NCBI GenBank assembly: GCA_043743785.1
Contig: JAYTVW010000087.1
Location: 1 to 10,521 of the forward strand
Origin: JAQTNA01 sp043743785
GTDB taxonomy: Bacteria > Pseudomonadota > Gammaproteobacteria > Burkholderiales > Rhodocyclaceae
Reading direction: 5' to 3'
Length of the DNA: 10,521 nt
The translations under genes and the position numbers were made by a program. Shown here piece after piece: positions 1-6,775 of the stretch (positions are counted from its first letter, which is position 1; the number at the start of each line of letters is the position of its first letter). The notes under the pieces were generated by a model. It did no database searches, was not told where the DNA came from, and saw nothing but the letters and a program-made list of their open reading frames with translations.

Positions 1-47
1 CAAGCCCGCTTTTTTTTATCCCGCTCCGCAAAAATCGGCGTAGCCGC

Positions 48-656
48 TCAGGCGGCTTCCGGCTCCGCCACGGCCAGGCGCCCCTGCTCGAAGGCCTGAC
101 GGTTGAGTTCCACCAGATGAGGCTTCCTGGCACCGAAGCGCTTCAGGATGGCCTCTGCGAGCACATCCGCCGGGAAAGGCAGATAGTCGGCCATGGCCCC
201 CAGCATGACGGTATTGCCCAGTTTCAGGTTGCCCAAGGCCAGGGCCACCTCGTTGGCGTCGAAGGCATGCACCGTGAGGCCCAGGGCCTTCAGTTGGGCC
301 ACCGGATCCTCCGGGTACTCGAAGAGGCCCAGTTCCACCACCGGCGGCACCAGGTGGGCCACGTTCATGAGCACCGTGCCCCCGGGCCGCAGCATGTGGG
401 CCCAGCGCAGGGTTTCCGCCGCCTCGAAGCCCACCAGCAGGTCCGCCTCGCCCTTGGGAATCTGCGGTGACAGCACCCTGGGGCCAAAACGCAGATGGGA
501 TGACACCACGCCGCCCCGCTGGGCCATGCCCGCCACTTCCGTTTTCTTGGCGTCGAATCCCAGACCCAGGGCCGCTTCCGCCAGGATTTCCGTGGCCGTC
601 ATGACGCCCTGCCCGCCGATGCCCACCACCAGGATGTTCGTTACATCGTTTTTCAT
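48..656 (-). CDS. iorB: Indolepyruvate:ferredoxin oxidoreductase, beta subunit
   Basis: This is the small (gamma-domain) subunit of the two-subunit, thiamine-diphosphate enzyme that oxidises indolepyruvate and other aryl pyruvates to aryl-acetyl-CoA and passes electrons to ferredoxin. The product is 203 aa, the usual size. Visible family features are the N-terminal glycine-rich segment VVGIGGQGVMTA (about residues 10-21), the TEVAGMAQRGG segment (about 39-49) and the following VSSHLRFG. The ATG at 656 is chosen because GGAA lies 8 bases upstream; a TTG four codons earlier is possible but less likely. It follows iorA on the same strand after a 189-base gap filled with repeats, so the two genes are probably still co-transcribed. 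The family is recognised with high confidence; the substrate is inferred from the pairing with IorA. Confidence 0.93.
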   Translation of the reverse strand: MKNDVTNILVVGIGGQGVMTATEILAEAALGLGFDAKKTEVAGMAQRGGVVSSHLRFGPRVLSPQIPKGEADLLVGFEAAETLRWAHMLRPGGTVLMNVAHLVPPVVELGLFEYPEDPVAQLKALGLTVHAFDANEVALALGNLKLGNTVMLGAMADYLPFPADVLAEAILKRFGARKPHLVELNRQAFEQGRLAVAEPEAA

Positions 657-677
657 ACCAAATTCCAATACTTGTTA

Positions 678-802
678 GAAACGCCGAGACGCAGAGGCGC
701 CGAGAAAACCAAAACAACAGAGCAGTTCGGAAAACCATGATCCGGTCGACACCAACGGGCCTCCCTCGATCTTCCTCTGCGCCTCGGCGCCTCGGCGTTT
801 CA
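678..802. repeat. Interspersed inverted repeat, copy 1 (GAAACGCCGAG family)
   Basis: The left arm (678-710) begins GAAACGCCGAGACGCAGAGG. The right arm (771-802) is its imperfect inverse and ends CGGCGTTTC. About 60 bases of unrelated sequence lie between. The same arms occur at 4152-4272 and 7988-8115. The element lies between iorA and iorB. The arms are built from short GCCGAGGCGC/GCAGAGGC units, so every reading frame across them gives peptides such as SAPLRLCVS, which are not real proteins. It resembles a REP or MITE-like element and has no gene of its own. Confidence 0.85.
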
Positions 803-827
803 AATCAGCCTTTCCAATGCCCCTGTT

Positions 828-848
828 GTCGGGTTAAAACCCGACCTA
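828..848. repeat. Short palindrome GTCGGGTT..AACCCGAC abutting the iorA stop
   Basis: Two perfect 8-base arms, GTCGGGTT and AACCCGAC (828-845), are separated by two bases, with CTAC following on the plus strand. Read on the iorA strand this is TAGGTCGGGTT, so the stop codon TAG of iorA (846-848) is part of the motif. GTAGGTCGGGTT-type palindromes recur in many proteobacterial genomes. It could form a hairpin in the iorA-iorB mRNA, but no U-tract follows, so it is not a clear terminator. Confidence 0.6.
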
Positions 849-2717
849 CGACTTTGGCCGGCTCAGGAACGAGATGGGGGATACCTGGGAGGCTTCCTCG
901 ATGGCCTTCGGCGCGCAGGGCTGCAGGCACAGGCCGCAACCGGTACAGGCGGCGGTTTCGATACGCACCCAGGCCAGATCCACTTCCTTGCCGCTGTTCT
1001 TCACTTCCTTGCCGCGCCGGGTGACATGGATGGCCGGGCAGCCCACTTCCAGGCAGTTGCCGCAACCGGTGCACTTGTCATCCGTGACGGCATAGGGCTT
1101 CTGGGGCTTGTAGTGATCCACCAGCACGCAGGGCCGGTCGGTGATGATGACCGAAGGCTCCTCGATCCTGGTTTCTTCCCGCAGGGCCTTGAAGAGCACC
1201 GGCAACTGGTAGGGATCCACCACCCGGATGCGGTCCTTCTTCACCCCCAGGGCCTCGCACAGCTTGGCGAAGTCCACCCGCTGGGCCTCATTGCCCTGGA
1301 TGTCCCGGCCCGTACCTGGATTGTCCTGGCCGCCGGTCATGCCCACGGCCCGGTTGTCCAGGAGCAGGATGGTCACATTACCCCGGTTCCAGGTGATGTC
1401 CAGCAGGCCCTGCATGCCCATGTGCAGGAAGGTGGAATCGCCGATGACGCCGACGATCTTCTTCGACTTGTCGGCCTCGCCCCGGCCCTTGTCCAGGCCC
1501 AGGGCCACGCCCATGGAGGCGCCCATGGAAACGCAGGTGTCCAGGGCGTTCCAGGGATGCCCGGCCCCCAGGGTGTAGCAGCCGATGTCGCCAGCAATGA
1601 TGAGGTTTTTCATCTGCGACAGCGTGTAATACACGCCCAGATGCGGGCAGGCCACGCACATGGTGGGAGGCCGGGGGAAGAGTTCCTGGGGCGCCACGCA
1701 TTCGGAAGCCGGCAGGGTCTCGCCCAGCAGAGCCGCTACCCGGGGACGCAGCACGTCAGGGGAAAGCTCGCCGATATTGGGCAGCACGTCCTTGCCATGT
1801 ACCGGGATGCCGGCGGCCATGAGTTCGGATTCCAAGAGCGGCTCCACTTCCTCCACCACCAGCACTTTGTGCACAGTGGCGGCGAAGGCCCGCAGCTTCT
1901 CCAGGGGCGCGGGGCAAGACATGCCCAGCTTGAAGAGGGGCGCGTCCGGGAAGGCTTCCTGCACGTGCATGGCGGCGGGGCCGGAGGCAATGAAGCCCAG
2001 GCGCCGGTCCGGCCCTTCTGTCACCACGTTCAGCGGACTGGCCTCGGCTTCCAGGCGCAGGGCCTTTTCCCGCTCGAACATTTTCGGAATGCGACCCCGG
2101 GCGTTGCCCGGCACCATGACCCAGCGGGTCGGTTCCTTGGTCCAGCCTTTCGGCTCCATGGCCGTGCGTTCCCCCACCAGCACCCGGCCCTTGACGTGGC
2201 AGATACGAGTGGTCAGGCGCAGGATCACCGGACACTGGAAGCGCTCGGAGAGTTCGAAGGCCGCCAGGGTATATTCGTAGGCTTCCTGGGAGTCCGCCGG
2301 CTCAAGAATCGGCAGGTGGGCGAAGCGCCCCCAGTAGCGGGAATCCTGTTCGTTCTGCGAGGAAGACAGGCCCACGTCGTCGGCGATGGCGATGACCAGG
2401 CCACCGGCCGCCCCGGTGAGGGTCATGGTCATGAGGGCGTCGGAGGCCACGTTCATGCCCACGTGTTTCATGGCACAGAAGGCGCGGGCGCCGGCCATGG
2501 ACGCGCCCAGGGCGACTTCCAGGGACACCTTCTCGTTCACCGACCACTCGGCGTAGAGGTCCGGATAGGTGGAAATGACTTCCAGCATTTCCGTGGCGGG
2601 GGTGCCTGGATAGGCCGCAGCGACCTTGACGCCGGCTTCCCAGACGGCGCGCCCCACGGCTTCGTTACCGGACATGAACTGCCAGCTTTGCGCCGGCGCG
2701 GGCATTATGGCTGCCAT
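846..2717 (-). CDS. iorA: Indolepyruvate:ferredoxin oxidoreductase, alpha subunit
   Basis: This is the large catalytic subunit (623 aa) binding thiamine diphosphate and two [4Fe-4S] clusters. In order: an N-terminal pyruvate:ferredoxin oxidoreductase-like pyrimidine-binding domain with AAYPGTPATEM and EWSVNEKVSLE; a central domain; a thiamine-diphosphate domain (about residues 352-460) with VACPHLGVYYTL, GDIGCYTLG and GDSTFLHMG...LLLDN; and a C-terminal bacterial ferredoxin domain with CTGCGNCLEVGC (about 549-560) and CTGCGLCLQPC (about 591-601). The length is normal for the split, oxygen-sensitive form; the aerobic single-chain form is about twice as long. ATG 2717 is preceded by AGGGAG at 7 bases; an upstream TTG (2750) lies before the inferred transcription start. 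The last residues (SFLSRPKS) and the stop run into a repeat, so the extreme C-terminus may have been altered. A putative FNR site lies upstream. Role in the cell: fermentation or anaerobic degradation of aromatic amino acids. Confidence 0.95.
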   Translation of the reverse strand: MAAIMPAPAQSWQFMSGNEAVGRAVWEAGVKVAAAYPGTPATEMLEVISTYPDLYAEWSVNEKVSLEVALGASMAGARAFCAMKHVGMNVASDALMTMTLTGAAGGLVIAIADDVGLSSSQNEQDSRYWGRFAHLPILEPADSQEAYEYTLAAFELSERFQCPVILRLTTRICHVKGRVLVGERTAMEPKGWTKEPTRWVMVPGNARGRIPKMFEREKALRLEAEASPLNVVTEGPDRRLGFIASGPAAMHVQEAFPDAPLFKLGMSCPAPLEKLRAFAATVHKVLVVEEVEPLLESELMAAGIPVHGKDVLPNIGELSPDVLRPRVAALLGETLPASECVAPQELFPRPPTMCVACPHLGVYYTLSQMKNLIIAGDIGCYTLGAGHPWNALDTCVSMGASMGVALGLDKGRGEADKSKKIVGVIGDSTFLHMGMQGLLDITWNRGNVTILLLDNRAVGMTGGQDNPGTGRDIQGNEAQRVDFAKLCEALGVKKDRIRVVDPYQLPVLFKALREETRIEEPSVIITDRPCVLVDHYKPQKPYAVTDDKCTGCGNCLEVGCPAIHVTRRGKEVKNSGKEVDLAWVRIETAACTGCGLCLQPCAPKAIEEASQVSPISFLSRPKS

Positions 2718-2748
2718 CCCGCTACTCCCTGTTGATGGAAAACCCAGC

Positions 2749-2790
2749 AATGTACTGGCAGCCCCGGAAATGCCGTTTGATACAGATCAA
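2749..2790 (-). promoter_or_regulatory. FNR/Anr-type class II promoter of iorA
   Basis: TTGATACAGATCAA at 2777-2790 is a perfect match to the FNR/Anr consensus TTGAT-N4-ATCAA. On the minus strand a -10-like hexamer TACATT lies at 2754-2749. The box centre (2783.5) and hexamer centre (2751.5) are exactly 32 bases apart, the spacing of a class II FNR promoter with the box centred at -41.5. This predicts transcription starting near 2742 and a leader of about 25 bases before the iorA ATG at 2717. What is seen is the palindrome and spacing; anaerobic activation is inferred from the known role of FNR/Anr in proteobacteria and from the oxygen sensitivity of IorAB. The 135-base gap between the glycerate kinase stop and iorA contains nothing else recognised. 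Confidence 0.72.
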
Positions 2791-2852
2791 TCGGCACTTT
2801 CATATAAACCGTATCACGACAGGGAAAAATCCCGCCGCCGCCCGCCGGGTGC

Positions 2853-4127
2853 TCAAGTAATGAGCATGGCCCGGAAATCATTCACGTTGGTGCGGGTGGG
2901 GCCACTGACCACCAGGTCCTCCAGGGCATGGAAGTAGCCCCAGGCGTCGTGGCGGGCCAGGAAATCTGCCGCGGACAAGCCCAACTTGCGGCCACGGGCC
3001 AAGCTGTCCGGCAATAGCAGGGCGCCCGCGTTGTCCTCGCTACCGTCAATGCCGTCGGTGTCGCAGGCGATGGCAGCAATACCGAGCCGGCCAGCCAGGG
3101 CCAGGCCCTGGGCCAGCAGGAATTCGGCGTTGCGCCCACCCCGCCCCCAGCCACCCGGTGGTTTCTCGCCGCCGAAGCTCACCGTGGTTTCCCCGCCGGA
3201 AAGCAGCACGCAAGGCGCCGCCAGGGGCAGGCCGTGGCGCTGGCAGGAAATAGCCATGCCAGCCAGCACCTTCGCCGCCTCCCGGGCCTCGCCCTCAATC
3301 GCATCCCCGAGAATGAGGGGCGTGACGCCTTGGCTGCGGGCGAAATCGGCGGCGGCCCGCAGCGCATCATGGGGCGTGGCGATCAGCCGGAATTCGCTGT
3401 TCGCCAAGCGAGGATCGCCGGGCTTGGGAGTCTCCGCCTCGGGCCGGGAGAGCCAGTCCGCCACGGCGGGCGGCACCGCAATACGATATTTTTCCAGCAC
3501 CGCCCGGGCGTCGGCGCAGTTGCTCGGATCCGCTACCGTGGCGCCGGAGGCGATCACCGCCGGGTCGTCCCCGGGCACATCGGAAATTGCCAGGGCCACC
3601 ACCCGGGCCGGCCAAGCCGCGGCCGCCAGCCGCCCACCCTTAATGGCGGACAAGTGCTTCCTGACACAGTTCATTTCGTCAATGGCGGCGCCGCTCATCA
3701 AGAGAACCCGGTTCACCGCCTGCTTGTCCGCCAGGCTCACGCCGGCCGCCGGCAGGGCCATGAGAGCCGAGCCACCGCCGGAAATCAGGGCCAGCACCAG
3801 ATCGTCCTCTGTCAGGCCCTCGACAAGTTTCAGGATGCGCGCCGCCGCGTCCCGCCCCGCCCCATCCGGCACCGGGTGGGCAGCCTCCACCACTTCAATG
3901 CGCTCACAGGGCAAGCCATGGCCGTAACGAGTCACCACCAGGCCGGACAGTGGACCTGGCCAATGCACTTCGACAGCCCGAGCCATGCTGGCAGCCGCCT
4001 TGCCGGCACCGATGACGATCGTGCGCCCCTTCGGCGGGCGCGGCAGATGGGGCGGCAGGCACACCACCGGGTCGACGGCGGCCAGGGCAGCCCGGAAAAG
4101 CTCCAGCAGGAAAGTGCGTTCGTTCAT
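2853..4127 (-). CDS. Glycerate 2-kinase (GckA/TtuD, MOFRL family)
   Basis: This kinase phosphorylates D-glycerate to 2-phosphoglycerate, the exit of the glyoxylate-hydroxypyruvate-glycerate route into glycolysis. The product is 424 aa, typical for the DUF4147/MOFRL glycerate kinases. The N-terminal domain has the glycine-rich VIGAGKAAASMARAVE (about residues 38-53) and LISGGGSALMALPA. The C-terminal MOFRL domain has LLSGGETTVSFGG, GRGGRNAEFLLA and ACDTDGIDGSEDNAGA. ATG 4127 is preceded by GAGGG at 8 bases. The open frame continues upstream to 4541, but that part only translates a repeat and the wrong frame of hyi. It lies directly downstream of hydroxypyruvate isomerase with a repeat between them, which fits a shared operon. 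The gene could be named gck, ttuD or garK-like depending on the scheme, so the symbol is left empty. Confidence 0.93.
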   Translation of the reverse strand: MNERTFLLELFRAALAAVDPVVCLPPHLPRPPKGRTIVIGAGKAAASMARAVEVHWPGPLSGLVVTRYGHGLPCERIEVVEAAHPVPDGAGRDAAARILKLVEGLTEDDLVLALISGGGSALMALPAAGVSLADKQAVNRVLLMSGAAIDEMNCVRKHLSAIKGGRLAAAAWPARVVALAISDVPGDDPAVIASGATVADPSNCADARAVLEKYRIAVPPAVADWLSRPEAETPKPGDPRLANSEFRLIATPHDALRAAADFARSQGVTPLILGDAIEGEAREAAKVLAGMAISCQRHGLPLAAPCVLLSGGETTVSFGGEKPPGGWGRGGRNAEFLLAQGLALAGRLGIAAIACDTDGIDGSEDNAGALLLPDSLARGRKLGLSAADFLARHDAWGYFHALEDLVVSGPTRTNVNDFRAMLIT

Positions 4128-4151
4128 GTCGGCAACCCTCAAAAGCTGCTT

Positions 4152-4272
4152 TGAAACGCAGAGGCGCAGAGGCGCGGAGAAAAAGGCCTGCCGAACACTG
4201 GCGCCGCAGTGCGTCGTCAACTGCTTCGTGCCATTGCAGGTGTTCTCGGCGCCTCTGCGCCTCGGCGTTTCA
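4152..4272. repeat. Interspersed inverted repeat, copy 2, between hyi and glycerate kinase
   Basis: The left arm (4152-4184) reads TGAAACGCAGAGGCGCAGAG and onward. The right arm (4242-4272) is an almost exact inverse ending GCGCCTCGGCGTTTCA. This is the cleanest of the three copies. About 58 unrelated bases lie between the arms. On the minus strand the element begins with TGA, which is the stop codon of hyi, and its far end lies only about 24 bases before the glycerate kinase start. The transcript of the hyi-kinase pair should therefore carry a large hairpin between the two genes. Confidence 0.87.
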
Positions 4273-5046
4273 TTTGCTGCAGTTGAACCAGCCCAGTCCG
4301 CCCTCGGTATTGCCGGCCGGGAAATATTCCGCACCGATCCAGCCATCATAGCCGATGGCATCCAGGTGATTGAACAGGAAGGGGAAATTAATCTCCCCGC
4401 TGCCCGGCTCGTGACGCCCCGGGTTGTCGGCGATCTGGATGTGGCCGATGCGGCAAAGGTTTTCCTGCAGGCTGCGGGCCAGGTCGCCCTCCATGACCTG
4501 GGCGTGATAGACGTCGTACTGCAAATAGAGGTTGGCAGCACTCACCGTCTCGATCACTTCCAGGCCCAGGCGCGGCCGGTCCACCAGGAATCCCGGAATG
4601 TCCCGGCTGTTGATGGGTTCCAGCATCAGGTCCATTTCCACGATCGCCAGTTGGCCGCTGGCAAAACGCAGATTGTCGATGAGGGTTTCCAGGGCCGCCT
4701 CCCGACTCACCCCCGCCGGCACGATACCGGACAGGCAGTTGAGTCGGGGACAGCCCAGTTCCCGGGCGTACTCCAGGGAGTTGGGCAGGCTGGCGCGGAA
4801 TTCCGTTACACGATCCGGGTGGCAGGCAATGCCCCGCTCGCCCCTTTCCCAGTTCCCAGCAAAGAGGTTGAACAACACCACCTCCACCCCGGCGGCCCGG
4901 GCGGCGGCGGCCACGGCATCCGCAGCAAAGGCATAGGGAAACTGGCACTCCACCGCCTTGAAACCGGCAGCAGCAGCAGCGGCGAAACGTTCCAGAAAAG
5001 GCCGTTCGGTGAACAAGAGGCTCAGGTTGGCGGCAAAACGGGGCAT
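4270..5046 (-). CDS. hyi: Hydroxypyruvate isomerase
   Basis: This enzyme interconverts hydroxypyruvate and tartronate semialdehyde in glyoxylate metabolism (the glyoxylate carboligase pathway). The product is 258 aa, the same length as E. coli Hyi, and aligns with it over the whole chain: RFAANLSLLF at the start, RGIACHPDRV in the middle, and the TIM-barrel metal-site segments MLEPINS (Glu143), QYDVYHAQ, GHIQIADNPGRHEPG and GAEYFP (Glu240). Both glutamates known to be essential in E. coli fall at the same positions. The stop codon TGA comes from the end of the downstream repeat, so the last residues (FNCSK) may not be ancestral. No clear Shine-Dalgarno sequence precedes the ATG; the upstream 30 bases are pyrimidine-rich on this strand. 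The neighbour is glycerate 2-kinase, which supports the pathway assignment. Confidence 0.95.
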   Translation of the reverse strand: MPRFAANLSLLFTERPFLERFAAAAAAGFKAVECQFPYAFAADAVAAAARAAGVEVVLFNLFAGNWERGERGIACHPDRVTEFRASLPNSLEYARELGCPRLNCLSGIVPAGVSREAALETLIDNLRFASGQLAIVEMDLMLEPINSRDIPGFLVDRPRLGLEVIETVSAANLYLQYDVYHAQVMEGDLARSLQENLCRIGHIQIADNPGRHEPGSGEINFPFLFNHLDAIGYDGWIGAEYFPAGNTEGGLGWFNCSK

Positions 5047-5080
5047 GGGTGGGTGTGAGAGGTAAAAGGTGAAAGGTGAT
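5047..5080. repeat. Low-complexity GTGA/AGGT-rich tract upstream of hyi
   Basis: The stretch contains GAGGTAAAAGGTGAAAGGTGA (5058-5078), repeated short purine units on the plus strand and therefore CCTTTCACCTTTTACCTC before the hyi start. It leaves hyi without a recognisable ribosome binding site. Similar low-complexity tracts occur between genes in many bacteria; no function is evident. Confidence 0.45.
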
Positions 5081-5140
5081 TCTGGGGCAAGCGTGGACAG
5101 GAATCAAACGGCGTCCCGCACCAGTACCAATAGATGCTTA

Positions 5141-5146
5141 TATACT
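5141..5146 (+). promoter_or_regulatory. Possible -10 element for the DUF599 gene
   Basis: TATACT is a good -10 match, 32 bases before the ATG at 5178, in a locally AT-rich stretch within GC-rich DNA. No convincing -35 hexamer is seen at 16-18 bases upstream, so this is only a candidate. Confidence 0.35.
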
Positions 5147-5177
5147 CACGCTTTATATCTGCACCCCGGAATCCCCC

Positions 5178-5831
5178 ATGACTTGGTCCATCGACCTGCT
5201 GGCTTTCCTCTCCAGCATGGCTTTGCTGCTGGCTTACCACATCTATGTGCGCGTGAAAGTCCGGCAGAACCCCACTTATACGGTGCAGGCCATCCACAAC
5301 CAGGCCCGGGCCGCCTGGGTCGACAGTGTCATGGCCAATGGCCGGGACATCCTGGCGGTGCAGACCCTGCGCAACTCCACCATGGCCGCCACCTTCCTGG
5401 CGTCCACCGCCGTGCTGCTCATCATGGGCGTGCTGACCCTCTCGGGCCAGGGCGACAAGCTGGGCAGCACCTGGCATGCCCTCAATCTTTTCGGCGTCGC
5501 CGACCCGGCCCTGTGGCTCTTGAAGACCATCCTGCTCATGCTGGACCTGTGCTTCGCCTTCTTCTGCTTCACCCTGGCAGTGCGCAAGTTTCACCACGTG
5601 GGCTACCTCATCAACCTGCCCAAGAGCTTCGAGCATCCCATCATCACGCCCCGCTACGTGGCCGCCTATCTGAACCGGGCCGGCCGCTATTACGGTCTGG
5701 GCATGCGCGCCTATTACTTCACCCTGCCGCTGCTCTTCTGGATGTTCGGCCCCCATCTCATGCTCGCCAGCTCCCTCGCCTTGGTGTTCCTCCTGCACCA
5801 CCTGGACCGGGCCTACGACGAAGGGGGTTGA
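5178..5831 (+). CDS. DUF599 family integral membrane protein
   Basis: This is a 217-aa membrane protein of unknown function. The sequence shows four hydrophobic segments at about residues 5-24, 69-89, 111-135 and 180-205. After the first segment comes the family-like stretch VRQNPTYTVQAIHNQARAAWV (about 29-49), followed by conserved polar loops with NLPKSFEHP and LNRAGRYYGLG. These match DUF599 proteins, which are usually 210-240 aa. ATG 5178 is chosen because it begins at the first membrane helix; GGAA lies about 7 bases upstream. An in-frame ATG at 5076 would add 34 residues across the likely promoter region. The gene is transcribed away from hyi and is followed by the G/C-run repeats. No function can be assigned from the sequence. 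Confidence 0.85.
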   Translation: MTWSIDLLAFLSSMALLLAYHIYVRVKVRQNPTYTVQAIHNQARAAWVDSVMANGRDILAVQTLRNSTMAATFLASTAVLLIMGVLTLSGQGDKLGSTWHALNLFGVADPALWLLKTILLMLDLCFAFFCFTLAVRKFHHVGYLINLPKSFEHPIITPRYVAAYLNRAGRYYGLGMRAYYFTLPLLFWMFGPHLMLASSLALVFLLHHLDRAYDEGG

Positions 5832-5872
5832 GGCAACGCCGGGGGGAAGTGCCAGGGGGAAATCCCAAAGGC

Positions 5873-6050
5873 AAATCCCCCCCTCGCCCCCCTTTTTCAA
5901 AGGGGGGAATGGTGGTGCCGATGGGTGAGGTAGCGCTACGATCTGCGCGTCCCTCCGTTTCAAAACAGGGAATGGCGGCACTGACAGGAACATACTGCCG
6001 TACGCCACGAACACTCCCCCCCTTTGAAAAATGGGGGTTGGGGGGGATTT
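5873..6050. repeat. Composite palindromic repeat A (CCCCCCTTT/AAAGGGGGG family)
   Basis: One end has AAATCCCCCC followed by the hairpin CCCCCCTTT-TTC-AAAGGGGGG (5887-5907). The other end has the inverse arrangement, CCCCCCCTTTGAAAAATGGGGG (6015-6036) and GGGGGGATTT at 6050. The interior contains AATGGTGGTGCC and ACTGCCGTACGCCACGAA, both found inverted in repeat B (6501-6597). Relative to B, about 60 extra bases sit between those segments. It lies between the DUF599 gene and the DUF559 gene. The hairpins could also slow or end transcription from either side, but no U-tract is present. Confidence 0.82.
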
Positions 6051-6062
6051 GAAGTGGGCTGC

Positions 6063-6422
6063 TTACTCTGGATCGCCCCCCGCCGCCGCAATCACCTCAA
6101 CAACCCCGTCCGTCTCCAGCAGCACCTGCCGGTTATCGAAACGCAGCACCCGCAAGCCAAGGGACGCCAGATACGCATCCCGCAGCCGATCCGCTGCAAG
6201 TTGGTCAGGTGCAAAATGCTGCCCGCCGTCCACCTCCACCACCAGCCGGGCCGCCGGGCAATAGAAATCCACGATATACGGCCCCAGGGGCTTCTGGCGG
6301 TAGAACGGCCAGCCGTTCACCTGCTTGCGGCGCAGGCGAAACCACAGCTTCTGCTCCGCGTCTGTCATCCCGGCCCGCAGTGCCCTGGCAAGAGGTTTCA
6401 GCCTGGGGTCGTAGGACTCCAT
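6063..6422 (-). CDS. DUF559 domain protein, Vsr-fold endonuclease-like
   Basis: This 119-aa protein is the normal size for DUF559 proteins, which share the fold of the very-short-patch repair endonuclease and other PD-(D/E)xK enzymes. Visible motifs are TDAEQKLWFRLRRKQ (about residues 20-34), FYRQKPLGPYIVDFYC (40-55) and RLVVEVDGGQH (59-69), then DRLRDAYLASLGLRVLRF. The likely metal-binding residues Asp52, Glu63 and Asp65 are all present, so the core looks intact. Nuclease activity is inferred; the cellular role of single-domain DUF559 proteins is not established. No good Shine-Dalgarno sequence precedes the ATG at 6422. The gene stands alone on this strand and is bracketed by inverted copies of the same palindromic repeat (A at 5873-6050, B at 6501-6597), which may link it to repeat mobility. 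Confidence 0.9.
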   Translation of the reverse strand: MESYDPRLKPLARALRAGMTDAEQKLWFRLRRKQVNGWPFYRQKPLGPYIVDFYCPAARLVVEVDGGQHFAPDQLAADRLRDAYLASLGLRVLRFDNRQVLLETDGVVEVIAAAGGDPE

Positions 6423-6500
6423 GGTCGCTACATGCTATTCGTTCGAAAGGACCGAAACCCTATAACCCGACAGGCCGCGGGTCAAGCGTGAGGCATATTT

Positions 6501-6597
6501 CCCCCTTTGCAAAAGGAGGGGATTCGTGGCTTGCGGCAGTGCTGTCCCTGTTGGCACGACCATTCCCCCCTTTGAAAAAGGGGGGTGAGGGGGGATT
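6501..6597. repeat. Palindromic repeat B, inverted relative to A
   Basis: It starts with the hairpin CCCCCTTTGCAAAAGGAGGGG (6501-6521) and ends with CCCCCCTTTGAAAAAGGGGGG plus TGAGGGGGGATT (to 6597). Its interior, read on the minus strand, gives AATGGTCGTGCC, then ACTGCCGCAAGCCACGAA, matching the interior of repeat A with few changes. B is therefore another copy of the same element, shorter and in opposite orientation. Confidence 0.8.
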
Positions 6598-6649
6598 CTT
6601 GGATGGCCGGACCGGACCAGGTGCCGGTGGCAAGCGCGATGGCTCGCTG

Positions 6650-6682
6650 AAATCCCCCCCGGCCCCCCTTTTGCAAAGGGGG
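6650..6682. repeat. Solo hairpin of the CCCCCC/GGGGGG repeat family
   Basis: AAATCCCCCC is followed by CCCCCCTTTTGCAAAGGGGGG, the same end motif as at 5873. No partner copy is seen to its right. About 50 bases separate it from repeat B. It lies upstream of the cobalamin adenosyltransferase promoter region. Confidence 0.75.
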
Positions 6683-6739
6683 GAGCAGGGGCGCCGCTTC
6701 GGACTTCGCGCCTGTCGCCTGCATGGCCCATCCTGCCCT

Positions 6740-6745
6740 TATAAT
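6740..6745 (+). promoter_or_regulatory. Candidate -10 (TATAAT) for the cobalamin adenosyltransferase gene
   Basis: TATAAT is an exact consensus -10 hexamer, 31 bases before the ATG at 6776. The sequence at the expected -35 (GCCTGC) does not match, so an activator or a weak promoter would be needed. GGAG lies 6 bases before the ATG. Confidence 0.45.
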
Positions 6746-6775
6746 CCTGCCCTTCCCTTTTCCCTGGAGCCGACC

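Noticed and set aside
1026..2735. Long open frame of 569 codons on the plus strand
   Set aside because: It is exactly antisense to iorA, is rich in His, Gly and Gln as expected from GC-rich opposite-strand translation, and has no family-like motif.
2986..3927. Open frame of 313 codons opposite the glycerate kinase
   Set aside because: It is a shadow of a well-supported gene, with low-complexity Ser/Ala/Arg composition.
4128..4541. N-terminal extension of the glycerate kinase frame
   Set aside because: It translates the inverted repeat (peptides such as SAPLRLCVS and ETPRRRGAE) and the wrong frame of hyi; ATG 4127 has a good ribosome binding site and matches family length.
5022..6014. Open frame of 330 codons on the minus strand across the DUF599 gene
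   Set aside because: It is antisense to a membrane protein gene and runs through repeats; there is no recognisable domain.
5873..6682. Repeated hairpins considered as a CRISPR array
   Set aside because: Copies are irregularly spaced, in both orientations, and vary in length; there are no uniform spacers or cas genes.
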